From: Plantago elongata
Lineage: Eukaryota; Streptophyta; Magnoliopsida; Lamiales; Plantaginaceae
Assembly: GCA_036897095.1 (NCBI GenBank)
Contig: JAYMSP010002270.1
Span: 1 to 25,200, forward strand
Direction of reading: 5' to 3'
Length of the DNA stretch: 25,200 bases
In this document: positions 1 to 9,796 of the stretch, one piece after another
Layout of the letters: each line of letters opens with the position of its first letter
How positions within the stretch are numbered: position 1 is the stretch's first letter
Position numbers and translations under genes: made by a program
The notes under the pieces: model-generated
The model's input: the letters and a program-made list of their open reading frames with translations, nothing else
Database searches by the model: none
Told to the model about the DNA's origin: nothing

Positions 1-296
1 CTGCTCTGGGTTAACTTCTTCCACCCGACTCTTACAAACTCGAGCACCTCACTGGAGTAGGGTACAATTTTTGGTCCTTGTTACCCATAATCATTTGCCC
101 ATGGTATCGTCCATCGTCCGGTCATATCTTTTACCTCGCATGCTCGCGTACAATATCAATGTAGAACGTCATGGATGAAATAAGTTGATTCTTACCCATG
201 AGTTGATTTTTCACCAAAGGACTTCCACAAGTATTGTTTGATACTTTTCGGGACATTCTCAACGTTCATCAAACTCCTATTTCGACTGAGGAGGAG
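1..296 (+). mobile_element. Ty1/copia retrotransposon, 3' end of pol (fossil)
   Basis: Degenerate 3' part of a copia polyprotein, cut by the left window edge. The clearest part is the C-terminal tail of the RNase H region: FTKGLP begins at 210, followed by a LFDTFRDILNV-like stretch and a final STEEEC. The frame closes just inside the LTR, as is usual for this family. Upstream, positions about 30-180 look like a decayed copy of the RNase H segment that precedes this tail. A purine-rich tract, GAGGAGGAG (288-296), lies directly before the LTR and fits the polypurine tract. The element looks broken. Its age cannot be judged because the 5' LTR is outside the window. Confidence 0.8.
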
Positions 297-392
297 TGTT
301 AGAAGTATAATTAGATTATGAATCCTTAATGTTAGTACTTAGAAGTATTATTGAATTAGAATTCCTAATTGTATATAGCTATAGATACTTGT

Positions 393-399
393 ACATACA

Positions 400-437
<38 letters not shown>
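393..437. repeat. (CATA)n/(TA)n microsatellite
   Basis: A short run of acat units passes into about ten TA dinucleotides inside the copia LTR. Confidence 0.9.
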
Positions 438-472
438 AAAGATTGATAAATAAGAAAAGGTAGGAAAAATAG

Positions 473-588
473 TTCTTTAGATTTCTTTCCGAAAAAAGAA
501 CTTAAAAGATCGTCATTCACATTATATGTATTCTTTAGATCTCTTTGTGAAAAAGGAACTTAAAAGATCGTCATTCACATTATATGTA
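473..588. repeat. 58-bp tandem duplication (2 copies)
   Basis: Two adjacent copies (473-530 and 531-588) begin with ttctttagat and end with cattatatgta. They differ by only a few bases. They lie inside the probable LTR, so the duplication may be a feature of this LTR subfamily. Confidence 0.9.
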
Positions 589-977
589 TTAAACAAATTT
601 AAAAGACGAATATCCAATCAATCAGCTTGGATCCGAGTTAGAGATTTGAGTGAGAACTGAAGGAATATGATCGAATCTGTGAATTTTATGGGCAGCCAAT
701 TGGAGGACAAAGTATCATCATTCTCGCATCCAATCAAGCTTCCTAAAAGAAAATTTTATTAATATTGGACTTGAGTTTGATGTGAACTTTAGTTTCATGT
801 TCCTCAAATTACCTCAAAGTAAGGCTAGTGATTAAGAATCCATCAAATATACAGTAACTAATGTTTCAATCTTGTGATACACAATAAAATTGGTCCTACA
901 TATATAGATAATCTAAAAAGAAGTACAAAATGCTTTCTTAAAGTTGGCAACTAAAATGACATGTATCATACATATAT

Positions 978-1078
978 AATTGAGATGATATAGTCCCACA
1001 TTAGTATTTTATTGTATAGATCATATTCATTCCTTGCTTTCTGCCAAACAATGGGTCCATTCCATTACCACATTCAAC
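978..1078. repeat. Diverged ~100-bp repeat, copy 1
   Basis: This segment runs from aattgagatgatatagtccc to a tgggtccattccatt block and resembles 1511-1607 in the same orientation. The shared blocks are aattgag-tgat, gtcccac, ttagtatt, cattgctt/gttgctt, tgccaaa and atggg-ccattccatt. The family is unknown. The surrounding 600-1743 stretch shows no coding potential. Confidence 0.7.
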
Positions 1079-1510
1079 AATAATACTCTTCTCATTCCTG
1101 AATTATTTCATATCATTAAAATAATTTATACTTATTTATAAGAATTTATCAAAAAAAGGATCGAACCAATATATGTGACCAACCAACATCTTTCGATTCA
1201 CACATAAATGGGGATAACATGGCAGAACCAACATATTAACGAGAAGATGTTCATGAGTAATCGTGTCAACTTAAAGAGTCATCTCGATCCGTCACGAAAT
1301 CATTTGATGACGGGTTTTCTCATAATACATCCCCTACTAACAAAGAATGTGAGATCTGTGTATCATTACATTTGGATACTATAATTATTGTATGTAGGGG
1401 TGCATCGGGTGACTCTGCATCTCCGAAAATAGATTAAGGGGTTGATTGTATACAAACTAAGACATTTAAATGGGCATTTCTCAAATTCGATTCCCATTTT
1501 GCTCTTAAAT

Positions 1511-1607
1511 AATTGAGTTGATCTGGTCCCACTGCCAAATTAGTATTGTTATGACATTGATTCGTTGCTTTGTGCCAAATTATGGGCCCATTCCATTCAA
1601 TTCAGTT
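1511..1607. repeat. Diverged ~100-bp repeat, copy 2
   Basis: Second copy of the 978-1078 repeat in direct orientation, about 530 bp away. Small indels separate the copies, so the duplication is old. No gene is visible in the surrounding interval. Confidence 0.7.
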
Positions 1608-1754
1608 ACAACTAGCAAGGTAATGCCAGTTGGGATTAGCAATTAATGATTCTTGTTCCATTCCAATGCAAAGTCAACCAAATTATTCTACACTGCATGT
1701 GCTAATTACCTCACAATATTTGAGTCAACGTTTTACTGAAGGTTCATAATTCGC

Positions 1755-1837
1755 ATTTTTTTTAAAGAAAGGGTGAGTTGAACCCGACCTATTAGTTGGA
1801 GTTGAAGCGTCTTACGAACTGAGTTGGACTTCGTTTA
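1755..1837 (-). mobile_element. tRNA-derived ultra-short SINE
   Basis: Read on the minus strand, the element starts near cgaagtccaactcag, continues with gtaagacgcttcaact, caactaataggtcggg and a B-box-like ggttcaactc, and ends in an A-run (T-run at 1756-1763). It matches the copies at 4683-4770 and 20771-20957. An 11-bp direct repeat, tcataattcgc, flanks it exactly (1744-1754 and 1838-1848) and is the target-site duplication expected of retroposition. It has no tRNA-unrelated body, only a short tail, so the whole element is about 83 bp. Confidence 0.8.
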
Positions 1838-1950
1838 TCATAATTCGCCGCTTAAATGAACATAATTTGCGGATTAAGATCATATAATTTGAAACTTTAC
1901 TTTTACAAATGTGACAATTCAATGGACAAACTCATCAACAATTTGTTTTG

Positions 1951-4900
1951 TTAACTAACAAGCTGTTTCTCTAGCAGACTGGAACAGAATGCCAAGTCGA
2001 AGCGTTCCTCTGGAGGGTCTCCGATGCAGTCGAAAACTGCATCTGCATTGGAGAAATCCTCATCACCTGTGTACCTGAACATCAAGAAAGGTAGCAAAAA
2101 TGAGTTCCCTATCTAAAAAGGATCAAGCAGCATGAAGCTCAGGTTTCGGAAGGACAATGTTTGAAGATGGACATTACCCGCTCTTTGTTACTATGCATGT
2201 CATGCCTGCAGCTTTTGCAGCGGCAAGACCAATTCCACTGTCTTCCACCACGACACAGCTGCAAAGATTCAAGAAACAAGAGCACGATCATAGATAGGTT
2301 CAAACGGTGATAAGCATTTTGCTGTATGAACACACCATAGCTATTTATGGAACATGGTGGAAATTAACCAAATTGCAATAAAAGAAATGAATCAAGATGT
2401 CGTTCATCAAAATCTGTCATAAAACAAATTTCTGTGGCTGGATAAAGTACTGCCTCGATAACAGTCTATCCAAAATTCTTAGTTAAGGCACTACCTTGAA
2501 GGTTCAACGCCCAGCGTCTCTGCAGCTAAGAGATAAATTGCCTGCAAAAAAAAATATCAACTGCCAAGTGAGTCTTCTGAATGATATGTATATGGCCATC
2601 GAACTAAAAGTTCATAAAGCGGTAAATAGAAATGGGCTCATGGCTTCATTTTTTTAACCAGCCACATGGATTGACCGTAAACAAAAACAGAATACAGATG
2701 TTTTAGCAGGATGAGAAACTCTTACAGGATCAGGCTTCTTTCGAGGAACCACATCTCCTGCAAATATTTGGATCTTTTCTGCACGTTCAGGTCCCAACAA
2801 GAATGAAACTACTGCAGAGACCTGGATTGCAATAGAAGGTACTGTAAGTTAAAGCTCATAATACCATAGAACCAAACCATACTATGCTCTAGATACTGAC
2901 TCAAATTCATCATGTTACTCATCTTCCTCAGAGATTAGTTCACCCCATAATTTAACAGTTTTTGGAGGATCCTCAAAATGCAGCAGATAAATAATTCACA
3001 AAACCTAAGAACCTGATAGTGCATACCGCCTTCTCATTTGACGTGCTGCATACAGCAACTTTGACTCCTTTCCCCAAGGCCTGATCTACTAACCTGTCAA
3101 TTTTAGTTCAGTGACTGATAGTATTCAAATCCACTAATTTCAAAAGAAAGTGAGGATCAGCAGTTCTAGTTTTCTAACAGAATCGCTAGAGAATTTCTGA
3201 AAACTAAAGAAATTGCCACAACAGAATGACATCAGTTCGTTCGATCTAAACATTCTAAAGTATCTGAATTTGACCTCCTTTCAGTAGGAAATCAAGACTG
3301 TAGAACAGATTGTTCCAACTACATGGAACTGTGGAAGCACCTGGAATAGCATTGTTTCAGATCAAGTAACTAACTAACTACAGAAACAAAACTTTGTTGC
3401 CTCAAATTCAAGGACAAGTGAAATGAAACAAACCCTACAAATGAAGAGGATTATGCTATGTTGCTTATGGAGAGATCAAATGCTCTTGTCAAATAGCACT
3501 CTGATACATCGAACTTTGGATTTTATGAAGAAGCAATCACTCTTTTTAAAGACTTTTAACTTAAAACATGAAAACTGAGCTTGCTGCATATAGCACATGT
3601 GACAAATGATGATCTTATTTGTGAGATTTCCTTATTTACTATTTGACTTGGATGGTTTTCACTGATGATTCTCATCCTCGATCTAGCCTCTACCAAGATG
3701 AGTGCTAAGGAACAATATTCTCACTTGAAAGTAAGCTTATTTCTTACAGATGTAAGGGACAAGCAAATAGGATAAAACATCAACTTACTTGGCCACACCA
3801 GGTCGAAGAGGCAGCAACTTTTTCTCAATAAGTACCATGAACAGCTCCGTCTTGCGCTTGTGAAGAGACGCGATGAATGTCTTTCTTTCTTCGTCAGTCT
3901 TTGGTGCATTGTCTGGCCATCCCACCTTATTGAAGTAAGCTGTCATCCTGGATGCCAAACATACAACAGAACGAACAAAGTCTCAACAGGTATACTTCAT
4001 TGGCAAATACAGCCTACATGCATGTGCAATGACTTGAAATGATCACATTCACATACATGAAAAGACCACTAGTAAAACTGAACTGGTTTGATCAGCATAG
4101 CTTCTCAGAAAAATTCATACACCTAACTATCTCAAACCAATGGGTGGTGTTATATCACATGCAACTATGTTTCGGTCTTTCATAATTCAAATGTTGCTCC
4201 CGATTGAACACCACACCAAATAAATTGAGCTGAAGTCTTATTACAGAAAAGTTATAACTTGAGCTTACCTTTCCTTACCTCCCCCAATTTTAAGCAGTTC
4301 ACCATACAAATCCACATCCCATGTTACTCCCAATTCTTTCTGCAATATCACAAAATCTCTCAACTCACAGCTCAATAGACATCAAGTACTACTAAAATTG
4401 AACACTCAATTTCCAGCCAGTATGAAAATTTCACAAGCTTTTCTTCACTCCACTCACCAAATCAGCAAAAGCTCCAATTTTTACAATCAAGTGAACACTC
4501 AATTTCCAGCCAGTATGATACAACCTTTACTCCACTCCACTTACCAAATTAGCAAAAGCTCCAATTTTTACAAGCAAGTGACACTCAATATCCAACCAGT
4601 AAGAAAATTCACAACCTTTACTCCACTCCACTCACCAAATCAGCAAAAGCTCCAATTTTTACAATCAAGTGACACTCAATTTTTGAAACGAAGTGTAGCT
4701 CAGATGGTAAGACGATTCAACACCAACCGATAGGTCGGGTTCGAATCATCCTTTAGCCGTTTCAAGAAAAAAGTGACACTCTATTTCCAACCAATATGAA
4801 AATTCACAACCTTTACTCCACTCCACTCACCAAATCAACAAAAGATCCAATTTTTACAAGCAAGAACCAAACAAGAAGCATCAACATAATCAAGAAACTA

Positions 4901-5232
4901 CTAACTTCATCAAAAGTGTCATTGAATGAGACACGGTGACCATCTTTCTCAGTGTCTACAAGCACACCATCACAATCGAACAAGAGGGCTTGTGGAAGAA
5001 CACCTGAGGCCATACACTTAACAACCCCATATCTTTTCTTGGGCACTGAACTCCTGGTTAGTGATATTCTTGAAGACAGAGGAGAACATAGTGATGATAA
5101 AAATGGAGTCTTTTTGGCAAAGGGGGTTACAGTGGAGAGAGGGGAAAATGCAGCAGCAGCAGAAGAAGAAGAGTTTGATTTGAGTGGTGGAGATGATGAG
5201 ATGACTGTTGATGATGATGCCATTGCATACAT
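1951..5232 (-). CDS. CBBY: CbbY-like chloroplast HAD phosphatase (xylulose-1,5-bisphosphate phosphatase)
   Basis: Eight exons: 5232-4906, 4339-4269, 3947-3789, 3093-3027, 2821-2726, 2541-2495, 2258-2178, 2074-1951. All introns are GT-AG, phases agree, and the 323-aa product is close to Arabidopsis CbbY (At3g48420). Residues 1 to about 73 are rich in Ser, Ala and Arg and look like a chloroplast transit peptide. HAD motif I is FDCDGVLVDTE with Asp86 as nucleophile and Asp88 as acid/base. Motif II lies in CSTSNE (201-206), the motif III lysine in RKKPDP (235-240), and motif IV in VVEDS (259-263). Known role: dephosphorylates xylulose-1,5-bisphosphate, a misfire product that inhibits Rubisco, in the stroma. 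The first ATG is used; Met4 is an alternative start. Intron 1 carries a minisatellite and a SINE. The gene is divergent from STR2. All catalytic motifs are intact. Confidence 0.95.
4401..4865. repeat. ~90-bp minisatellite, four units, in CbbY intron 1
   Basis: Units start at 4401 (93 bp), 4494 (87 bp), 4581 (91 bp) and 4672, and the fourth resumes at 4776 after a SINE insertion. Each reads acactcaatttccaaccagtatg, then ctccactccactcaccaaat, then agcaaaagctccaatttttacaa. Copies differ by scattered substitutions and small indels. The array lies inside a 566-bp intron (4340-4905). The open frame through it reflects the repeat length, not coding. Confidence 0.93.
4683..4770 (+). mobile_element. 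tRNA-derived ultra-short SINE in CbbY intron 1
   Basis: An 88-bp element with the best-preserved polymerase III promoter of the family in this window. The A box tagctcagatgg fits TRGCNNAGYNGG, and the B box is ggttcgaatca. It ends in tagccgtttcaagaaaa. The target-site duplications are aagtgacactcaattt (4667-4682) and aagtgacactctattt (4771-4786), 16 bp with one mismatch. It splits the fourth minisatellite unit, so it inserted after the array had expanded. The spacing and arms do not fold as a tRNA cloverleaf. Confidence 0.85.
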
Positions 5233-5425
5233 GCTCTGTTTCGCGCTAAGGTTTCAATTTCATATGTTTGGTTTGGTTTGGTTTTTGTTCCAACCCAAAG
5301 TTATCCTCAGACATTACTCAGCGCCACAAATGCACATTCATATGTTTTTGTATTCTTTTCATCCCTAAGTATACCGAGAAACGGTCTCTGACCTCATAAT
5401 CGATCAATTATATTAAAAATTGTTA

Positions 5426-5565
5426 TTCCCTTCGTACCAAAATAAATGACATTTTATTTTCAAATACTGAGTTTAACAACGTGAGTGTAAAATATTAGAA
5501 GACAAAGTTACATAGAATGTTTTTAGATAGAAAATATTGTCAAAAATAGAAACAATATAACGGAG
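5426..5565. mobile_element. Stowaway-type (Tc1/mariner) MITE
   Basis: The left end, TA then ttcccttcgtaccaaaata, matches the plant Stowaway terminal repeat CTCCCTCCGTCCCAAAATA with changes. The right end, gtcaaaaatagaaacaatat then aacggag and TA, matches its complement with a short deletion. TA dinucleotides at 5424-5425 and 5566-5567 are the expected target-site duplication. The 140-bp length fits the family. Confidence 0.7.
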
Positions 5566-6368
5566 TAAGTATTAATCAAGAATTGTCTTTTCATAGGAGT
5601 AAAGATAATAATTACTTTATTAAAATCGTATTTCAAGAGATTTAATAATTCTAAATGAACTTTTTTTTTATAATAAATTCGATGTCAACTTTTCATTTTT
5701 TTATTCGATTTGAAATTTTTATAATTTAAATGGAATTTCATCCTCCTATTGGCATTAGCCGAGAACCATTTGATTTCTCATTAAGTTGACAATACCACCT
5801 AACAGGCTCATTTTACATACAAACCAGTGCAAGGAATCAAATTCTAACTGTAGAATAGAAAAACTAAAACTAATCATGTTTGAGAACTAAAGACAGGATA
5901 AAAGCTAAGAACAAAACAAACGGCTTGTTATGGGTTTTGAATTTTTGATAGTTACCCTTGGCAAATTGATTACACCCTGGTAAGAGTGAAAATATCAAGT
6001 TACCATTTCTAATGTTTTCACATTTTTTTCATTTATAATGTTCTAATGTTTCAGTTGAAAAAGCTACTCGTATCAATAAAATATTTTTTAATTTTAAAAA
6101 TTATTCATAATTTTCTTGAAATAAAACGTGTTTGATCTAGAGAAATAATGACCACTAGAAAGTATCTGTTAAAGCCAATATTTCATTCGGATGCATTTCA
6201 AGAATAATCACGTTAGTTTAAAAGGTCGAATTTTAATCGATTAGTGTTCGGATCGCTAATTAGACGATGAGTAATAAATTTCAAGAAAAGTTTTGCCAAA
6301 ATATATAGCAAACTGTACTGGTTGGTACTTATCAGAAAATCCAGTAGTTGCTGTATACACTTAACAGA

Positions 6369-6375
6369 AACAAGA
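6369..6375 (-). promoter_or_regulatory. Candidate CTTC/MYCS element (TCTTGTT)
   Basis: On the minus strand 6377-6367 reads TTTCTTGTTTC, containing the CTTC core TCTTGTT and close to the MYCS motif TTTCTTGTTC described in mycorrhiza-induced promoters. It lies about 300 bp upstream of the STR2 start. A 7-mer can occur by chance, so this is a candidate only. Confidence 0.35.
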
Positions 6376-6480
6376 AATTCGCCCCCATATATAATACAGA
6401 TGTGACAAATAAAACTTGGTTTTAGCATCACAAACAAACAGGTTAAGAACCAAGTTTCCTGCAACACCAAAGTTCACTAT

Positions 6481-6494
6481 CGGCAACTCCAATG
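6481..6494 (+). promoter_or_regulatory. Candidate AW-box, CG(N)7CNANG
   Basis: cggcaactccaatg fits the AW-box bound by WRINKLED-type AP2 factors (WRI5/CBX1), which control lipid-export genes in arbuscule cells. It is about 180 bp upstream of the STR2 ATG. Only five positions are fixed, so one or more chance hits are expected in 1.4 kb. Confidence 0.3.
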
Positions 6495-6592
6495 TCATTC
6501 TATACACAACATTGCTGTCACATTCCCATGCTACACTAATACCTAGTGTACATATATTCTGTTTCTAGAAATCCGATTTTCGAAACTTATGT

Positions 6593-6600
6593 TATATATA
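6593..6600 (+). promoter_or_regulatory. Probable TATA box of STR2
   Basis: TATATATA lies 74 bp before the ATG at 6674. Transcription starting 25-30 bp downstream would leave a leader of about 45-50 bases and would place the in-frame ATG at 6602 upstream of the transcript. This supports the start at 6674. Confidence 0.5.
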
Positions 6601-6673
6601 CATGCCATCCAGTGTGTCAATTTCTGCTCCAGGCAGGCAAAGTTTGAGCCTGAACAAAGAATTCAACTGGAGG

Positions 6674-9395
6674 ATGGCGAGGTATACGCGAAATGACACC
6701 AACAGGAGCCTTGAGACGTTACTGGACTTGGACAAAACTGGCCAGGCTGGGAAGAAAAATGTTGCAAGGCAGCAGATGCGTAAGCTGATCCCTGGCCATG
6801 GACTTGAATTCAAGAACTTGTCATACAGTGTGACCAAGAAGTTGAAGAAAGACGGTGTATGGATAAACAAGGAAACTTATCTTCTCAATGATATTTCGGG
6901 GCAGGCTATGAGAGGTGAGGTTATGGCCATCATGGGGCCTAGTGGAGCCGGAAAGTCCACGTTTCTTGATGCTTTGGCCGGCAGGATTGCTCAGGGTAGT
7001 CTTGAAGGTTCTGTCAGAATTGATGGTAAACAGGTAAGTGTGTTTTTAACATAGAACTATTCTTATCTTGCTGTCTATAGACTACTATAAGTTATGTTAC
7101 AGTATTCACAAAAAAGGCGGAATCTGAAAAGGAAGTGATCTATATTGTAGGTGACAGCAAGTTACATGAAAATGATATCATCATATGTGATGCAAGACGA
7201 TCAGCTCTTTGCCATGTTGACTGTCATGGAGACGTTCATGTTTTCAGCTGAAGTAAGGTTACCACCATCTATCTCCACAGCTGATAAGAAGAGACGGGTC
7301 ATTGAACTCATTGATCAGCTTGGCCTAACGGTAACGTTATATTACTAGTTAACTACCACCCTGACAAATTCACTTATACGGACATGTGTTGAACCATCAA
7401 AGAACCTTTTTTCTTTTTTAATGTAGAGCGCGTCGCATACTTACATTGGGAACGAGGGCACCAGAGGGGTCTCGGGTGGAGAAAGGCGAAGAGTGTCAAT
7501 TGGGATTGACATAATACACAAACCATCGCTTTTGTTTCTTGATGAACCTACTTCTGGTCTGGATTCCACAAGCGCTTTTAGTGTTGTTGAAAAGGTGAAG
7601 GAAATTGCCAAGAGTGGCAGTATAGTCCTCATGACGATACATCAACCTTCTTTCCGGATTCAAATGCTCCTGGACCGGATAACGGTTCTTGCAAGGTATA
7701 CATGATCACACTTTAGCTATGAGATCAGTTTTATGTAGCTTGATTATTGACATTGTTGAGCCTCAATATTGAAATATGTAATTTGAGCACAGGGGCAGGC
7801 TTGTCTACTTGGGAAGTCCAACTACTCTTCCAGATTTCCTTTCCGGATTCCAGAGGCCAGTGCCAGAAGGCGAAAACAGTGTGGAATATCTCCTTGATGT
7901 AATCAAAGAGTATGATGAATCAAATGTCGGACTGGACCCTCTTGTGCTTTACCAGAGGGACGGTATCAAACCAAATGGAGCAACTGCAACTCCGGTTCGA
8001 AGACCACTCAAGCAGCTTCGAACTCCCATCACCCCGGCCCGTGGGAGCAGGTGGTCATTCCAGAGTGGAATTATGACACCTGGAGCACCTTCGACACAAT
8101 TCAGCTACAACGACGATGATGATGAAGACTTTGATGCTTCTCTAGAGCGAAAACGTAAGTCTTCTCATACCCCTATGCATAGCGGAGTGTACCCCCGGTT
8201 GGCTTCTCATTTCTACAAAGACTTTTCGGTCTGGGTCTACGAAGGTGTCAAGGGGACTCCACGACGGCCTCCAACATGGACCCCGGCACGAACCCCTGGA
8301 CAAACTCCTGGACCAATGTCCACCTCGAGAAGTTTTGGCCGTCACTCAGTGCCTCATCATGACCCTCATCGAGCAAAAACTCCAGTAGTCTTTACCCCAT
8401 CACCTGGTCCGTATGGACAGTCATATGAAGAATTTGAAGTGGCAGAGGAAGTGCTTGATGAACCAGAGCACAGGCACAAATTCGCCAACCCGTGGATTCG
8501 GGAAGTGGCTGTCCTGTCATGGCGAACGGGTCTTAATGTGGTACGGACACCAGAGCTCTTCTTGTCCCGTGAAATTGTGCTCTTAGTAATGGCCCTCATT
8601 CTGTCGTCCCTATTCAAAGATCTTCACGAACTTCAGTTCGTAACCATCAACCGCCTCCTCAACTTCTACATCTTTGCTGTTTGCCTAATCTTCTTCTCGT
8701 CTAATGATGCTGTCCCAACGTTTATCCAGGAACGGTTCATCTTCATACGTGAAACGTCCCACAATGCTTATCGAGCTTCCTCTTATGTTATCTCATCCCT
8801 CATAGTTTACCTCCCGTTTTTCGCTGTCCAGGCCTTCACTTTCGCAGCAATAACCAGATACATACTCAGACTGAGGTGCAGCATTATCTACTTCTGGGTT
8901 ATCCTCTATGCCTCACTTATAACAACGAATGCTTATGTCATGCTTGTGAGTTCAGTCGTCCCAAGTTACATCACCGGTTATGCTGTGGTGATTGCAACAA
9001 CAGCTCTTTTCTTCTTGACCTGTGGATTCTTCCTGAAACCGTCACAGATTCCAATATACTGGAAATGGCTACACTATATGTCTGCAATCAAATACCCGTT
9101 CGAGGCAATGCTGATAAACGAATTCAAGGGCACAACCTGTTACAATGGCAACCCACAGGATCTGTCACCCGGCCCTCTAGGAGACTTAAAGATCAGCGAA
9201 CTGCACAACACGACATCATCAGTCTTATTGAATCCAAACTGCATGTTAATTGGTGAAGATATCTTGTTCACGATGGATATTCATAAGATTGAGAACATAT
9301 GGGCTGACATTGGCATTCTGCTGGCATGGGGAGTTCTCTATCGGCTCTTGTTCTACGTTGTTCTGCGGTTTTACTCCAAGAATGAAAGAAAATGA
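6674..9395 (+). CDS. STR2: STR2, half-size ABCG transporter of arbuscular mycorrhiza
   Basis: Four exons: 6674-7033, 7151-7330, 7427-7695, 7793-9395, all GT-AG, 803 aa. The N-terminal ATPase domain is complete: Walker A GPSGAGKS (88-95), Q-loop Gln135, signature VSGGE (195-199), Walker B LLFLDE (215-220), H-loop His252. A Pro/Thr-Pro-rich linker with an acidic NDDDDEDFD patch (about 335-500) leads to the ABC2 membrane domain from about residue 505, which contains [19 protein letters not shown] and ends in FYSKNERK. Sequence and linker match remembered Medicago STR2, not STR. Known role: STR and STR2 pair in the periarbuscular membrane and are needed for arbuscules, probably exporting lipid to the fungus. 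The start is set at MARY; an in-frame ATG at 6602 would add 24 residues. No lesion is seen. Confidence 0.93.
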
Positions 9396-9796
9396 AACTT
9401 GTTCTCACAGATATTACTCAGGCCTGCATCAGAATCACCAGGAAGTAACTTGTACTTTGCTGTTAGTCATTTTCAAGTTTTGATAAGACAGACACAATAT
9501 ATGTCTACCCTAGAGAGGGATATAATTATATTAATTTCAGACACATGTTTAGTTCCTTTTCTTAAGTGCCTAATAATCTAATGCCTGTACATGTTTCATG
9601 GTTTAAGAACATGAAGAATGGAGATCACCTATTGCATGTCAAGATTCAAGATAAAGTAACAAGTGTTCTATATTCCCAAACATAGAAATATGAAACGGAA
9701 AGGTTCATCCAGATTTCTGTACTGTGGTTTCATTACACGCGAAGATCCTGAAATCTTTGCAACACACAAGCAGCAGAATAACACAATGTAAAAAGA
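9396..9796. other. Convergent 3' intergenic region STR2/TDX
   Basis: The 401 bp between the two stop codons must hold both 3' untranslated regions and polyadenylation sites. It is AT-rich, and I see no further gene, repeat or mobile element in it. Confidence 0.8.

Larger units (their letters stand above)
297..600 (+). mobile_element. Copia 3' LTR (end not fixed)
   Basis: The LTR starts with TGTTAG at 297, immediately after the polypurine tract. It contains an AT-rich TATA-like region and a TA-rich microsatellite (393-437), followed by a 58-bp tandem duplication. I could not find a certain CA end or a target-site duplication, because the 5' LTR is not in the window, so 600 is only an estimate. 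Confidence 0.6.
5233..6673. other. Divergent intergenic region between CbbY and STR2
   Basis: About 1.44 kb separates the two start codons, so both promoters lie here. It holds a Stowaway MITE (5426-5565) and AT-rich sequence. On the STR2 side there are candidate regulatory motifs and a TATATATA. I see no convincing TATA box for CbbY. No coding sequence is supported. Confidence 0.8.

Noticed and set aside
4398-4733. 111-codon open frame (+)
   Set aside because: It lies wholly in the intronic minisatellite and runs into the SINE. The frame results from the repeated unit.
4693-4756. Possible tRNA gene
   Set aside because: It has good A and B boxes, but no cloverleaf can be drawn, it ends in an A-tail, it has target duplications, and sister copies exist. 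It is a SINE.
4952-5368. 138-codon open frame (+)
   Set aside because: It is antisense to CbbY exon 1, whose minus-strand product has clear HAD motifs.
6602-6673. Longer STR2 start giving 24 more residues
   Set aside because: It sits directly after the likely TATA box and the extra residues have no family support. The MARY start fits better, although the longer form is not excluded.
8142-8617. Antisense open frames in STR2 exon 4
   Set aside because: Shadow frames of a strongly supported exon, with no recognisable protein.
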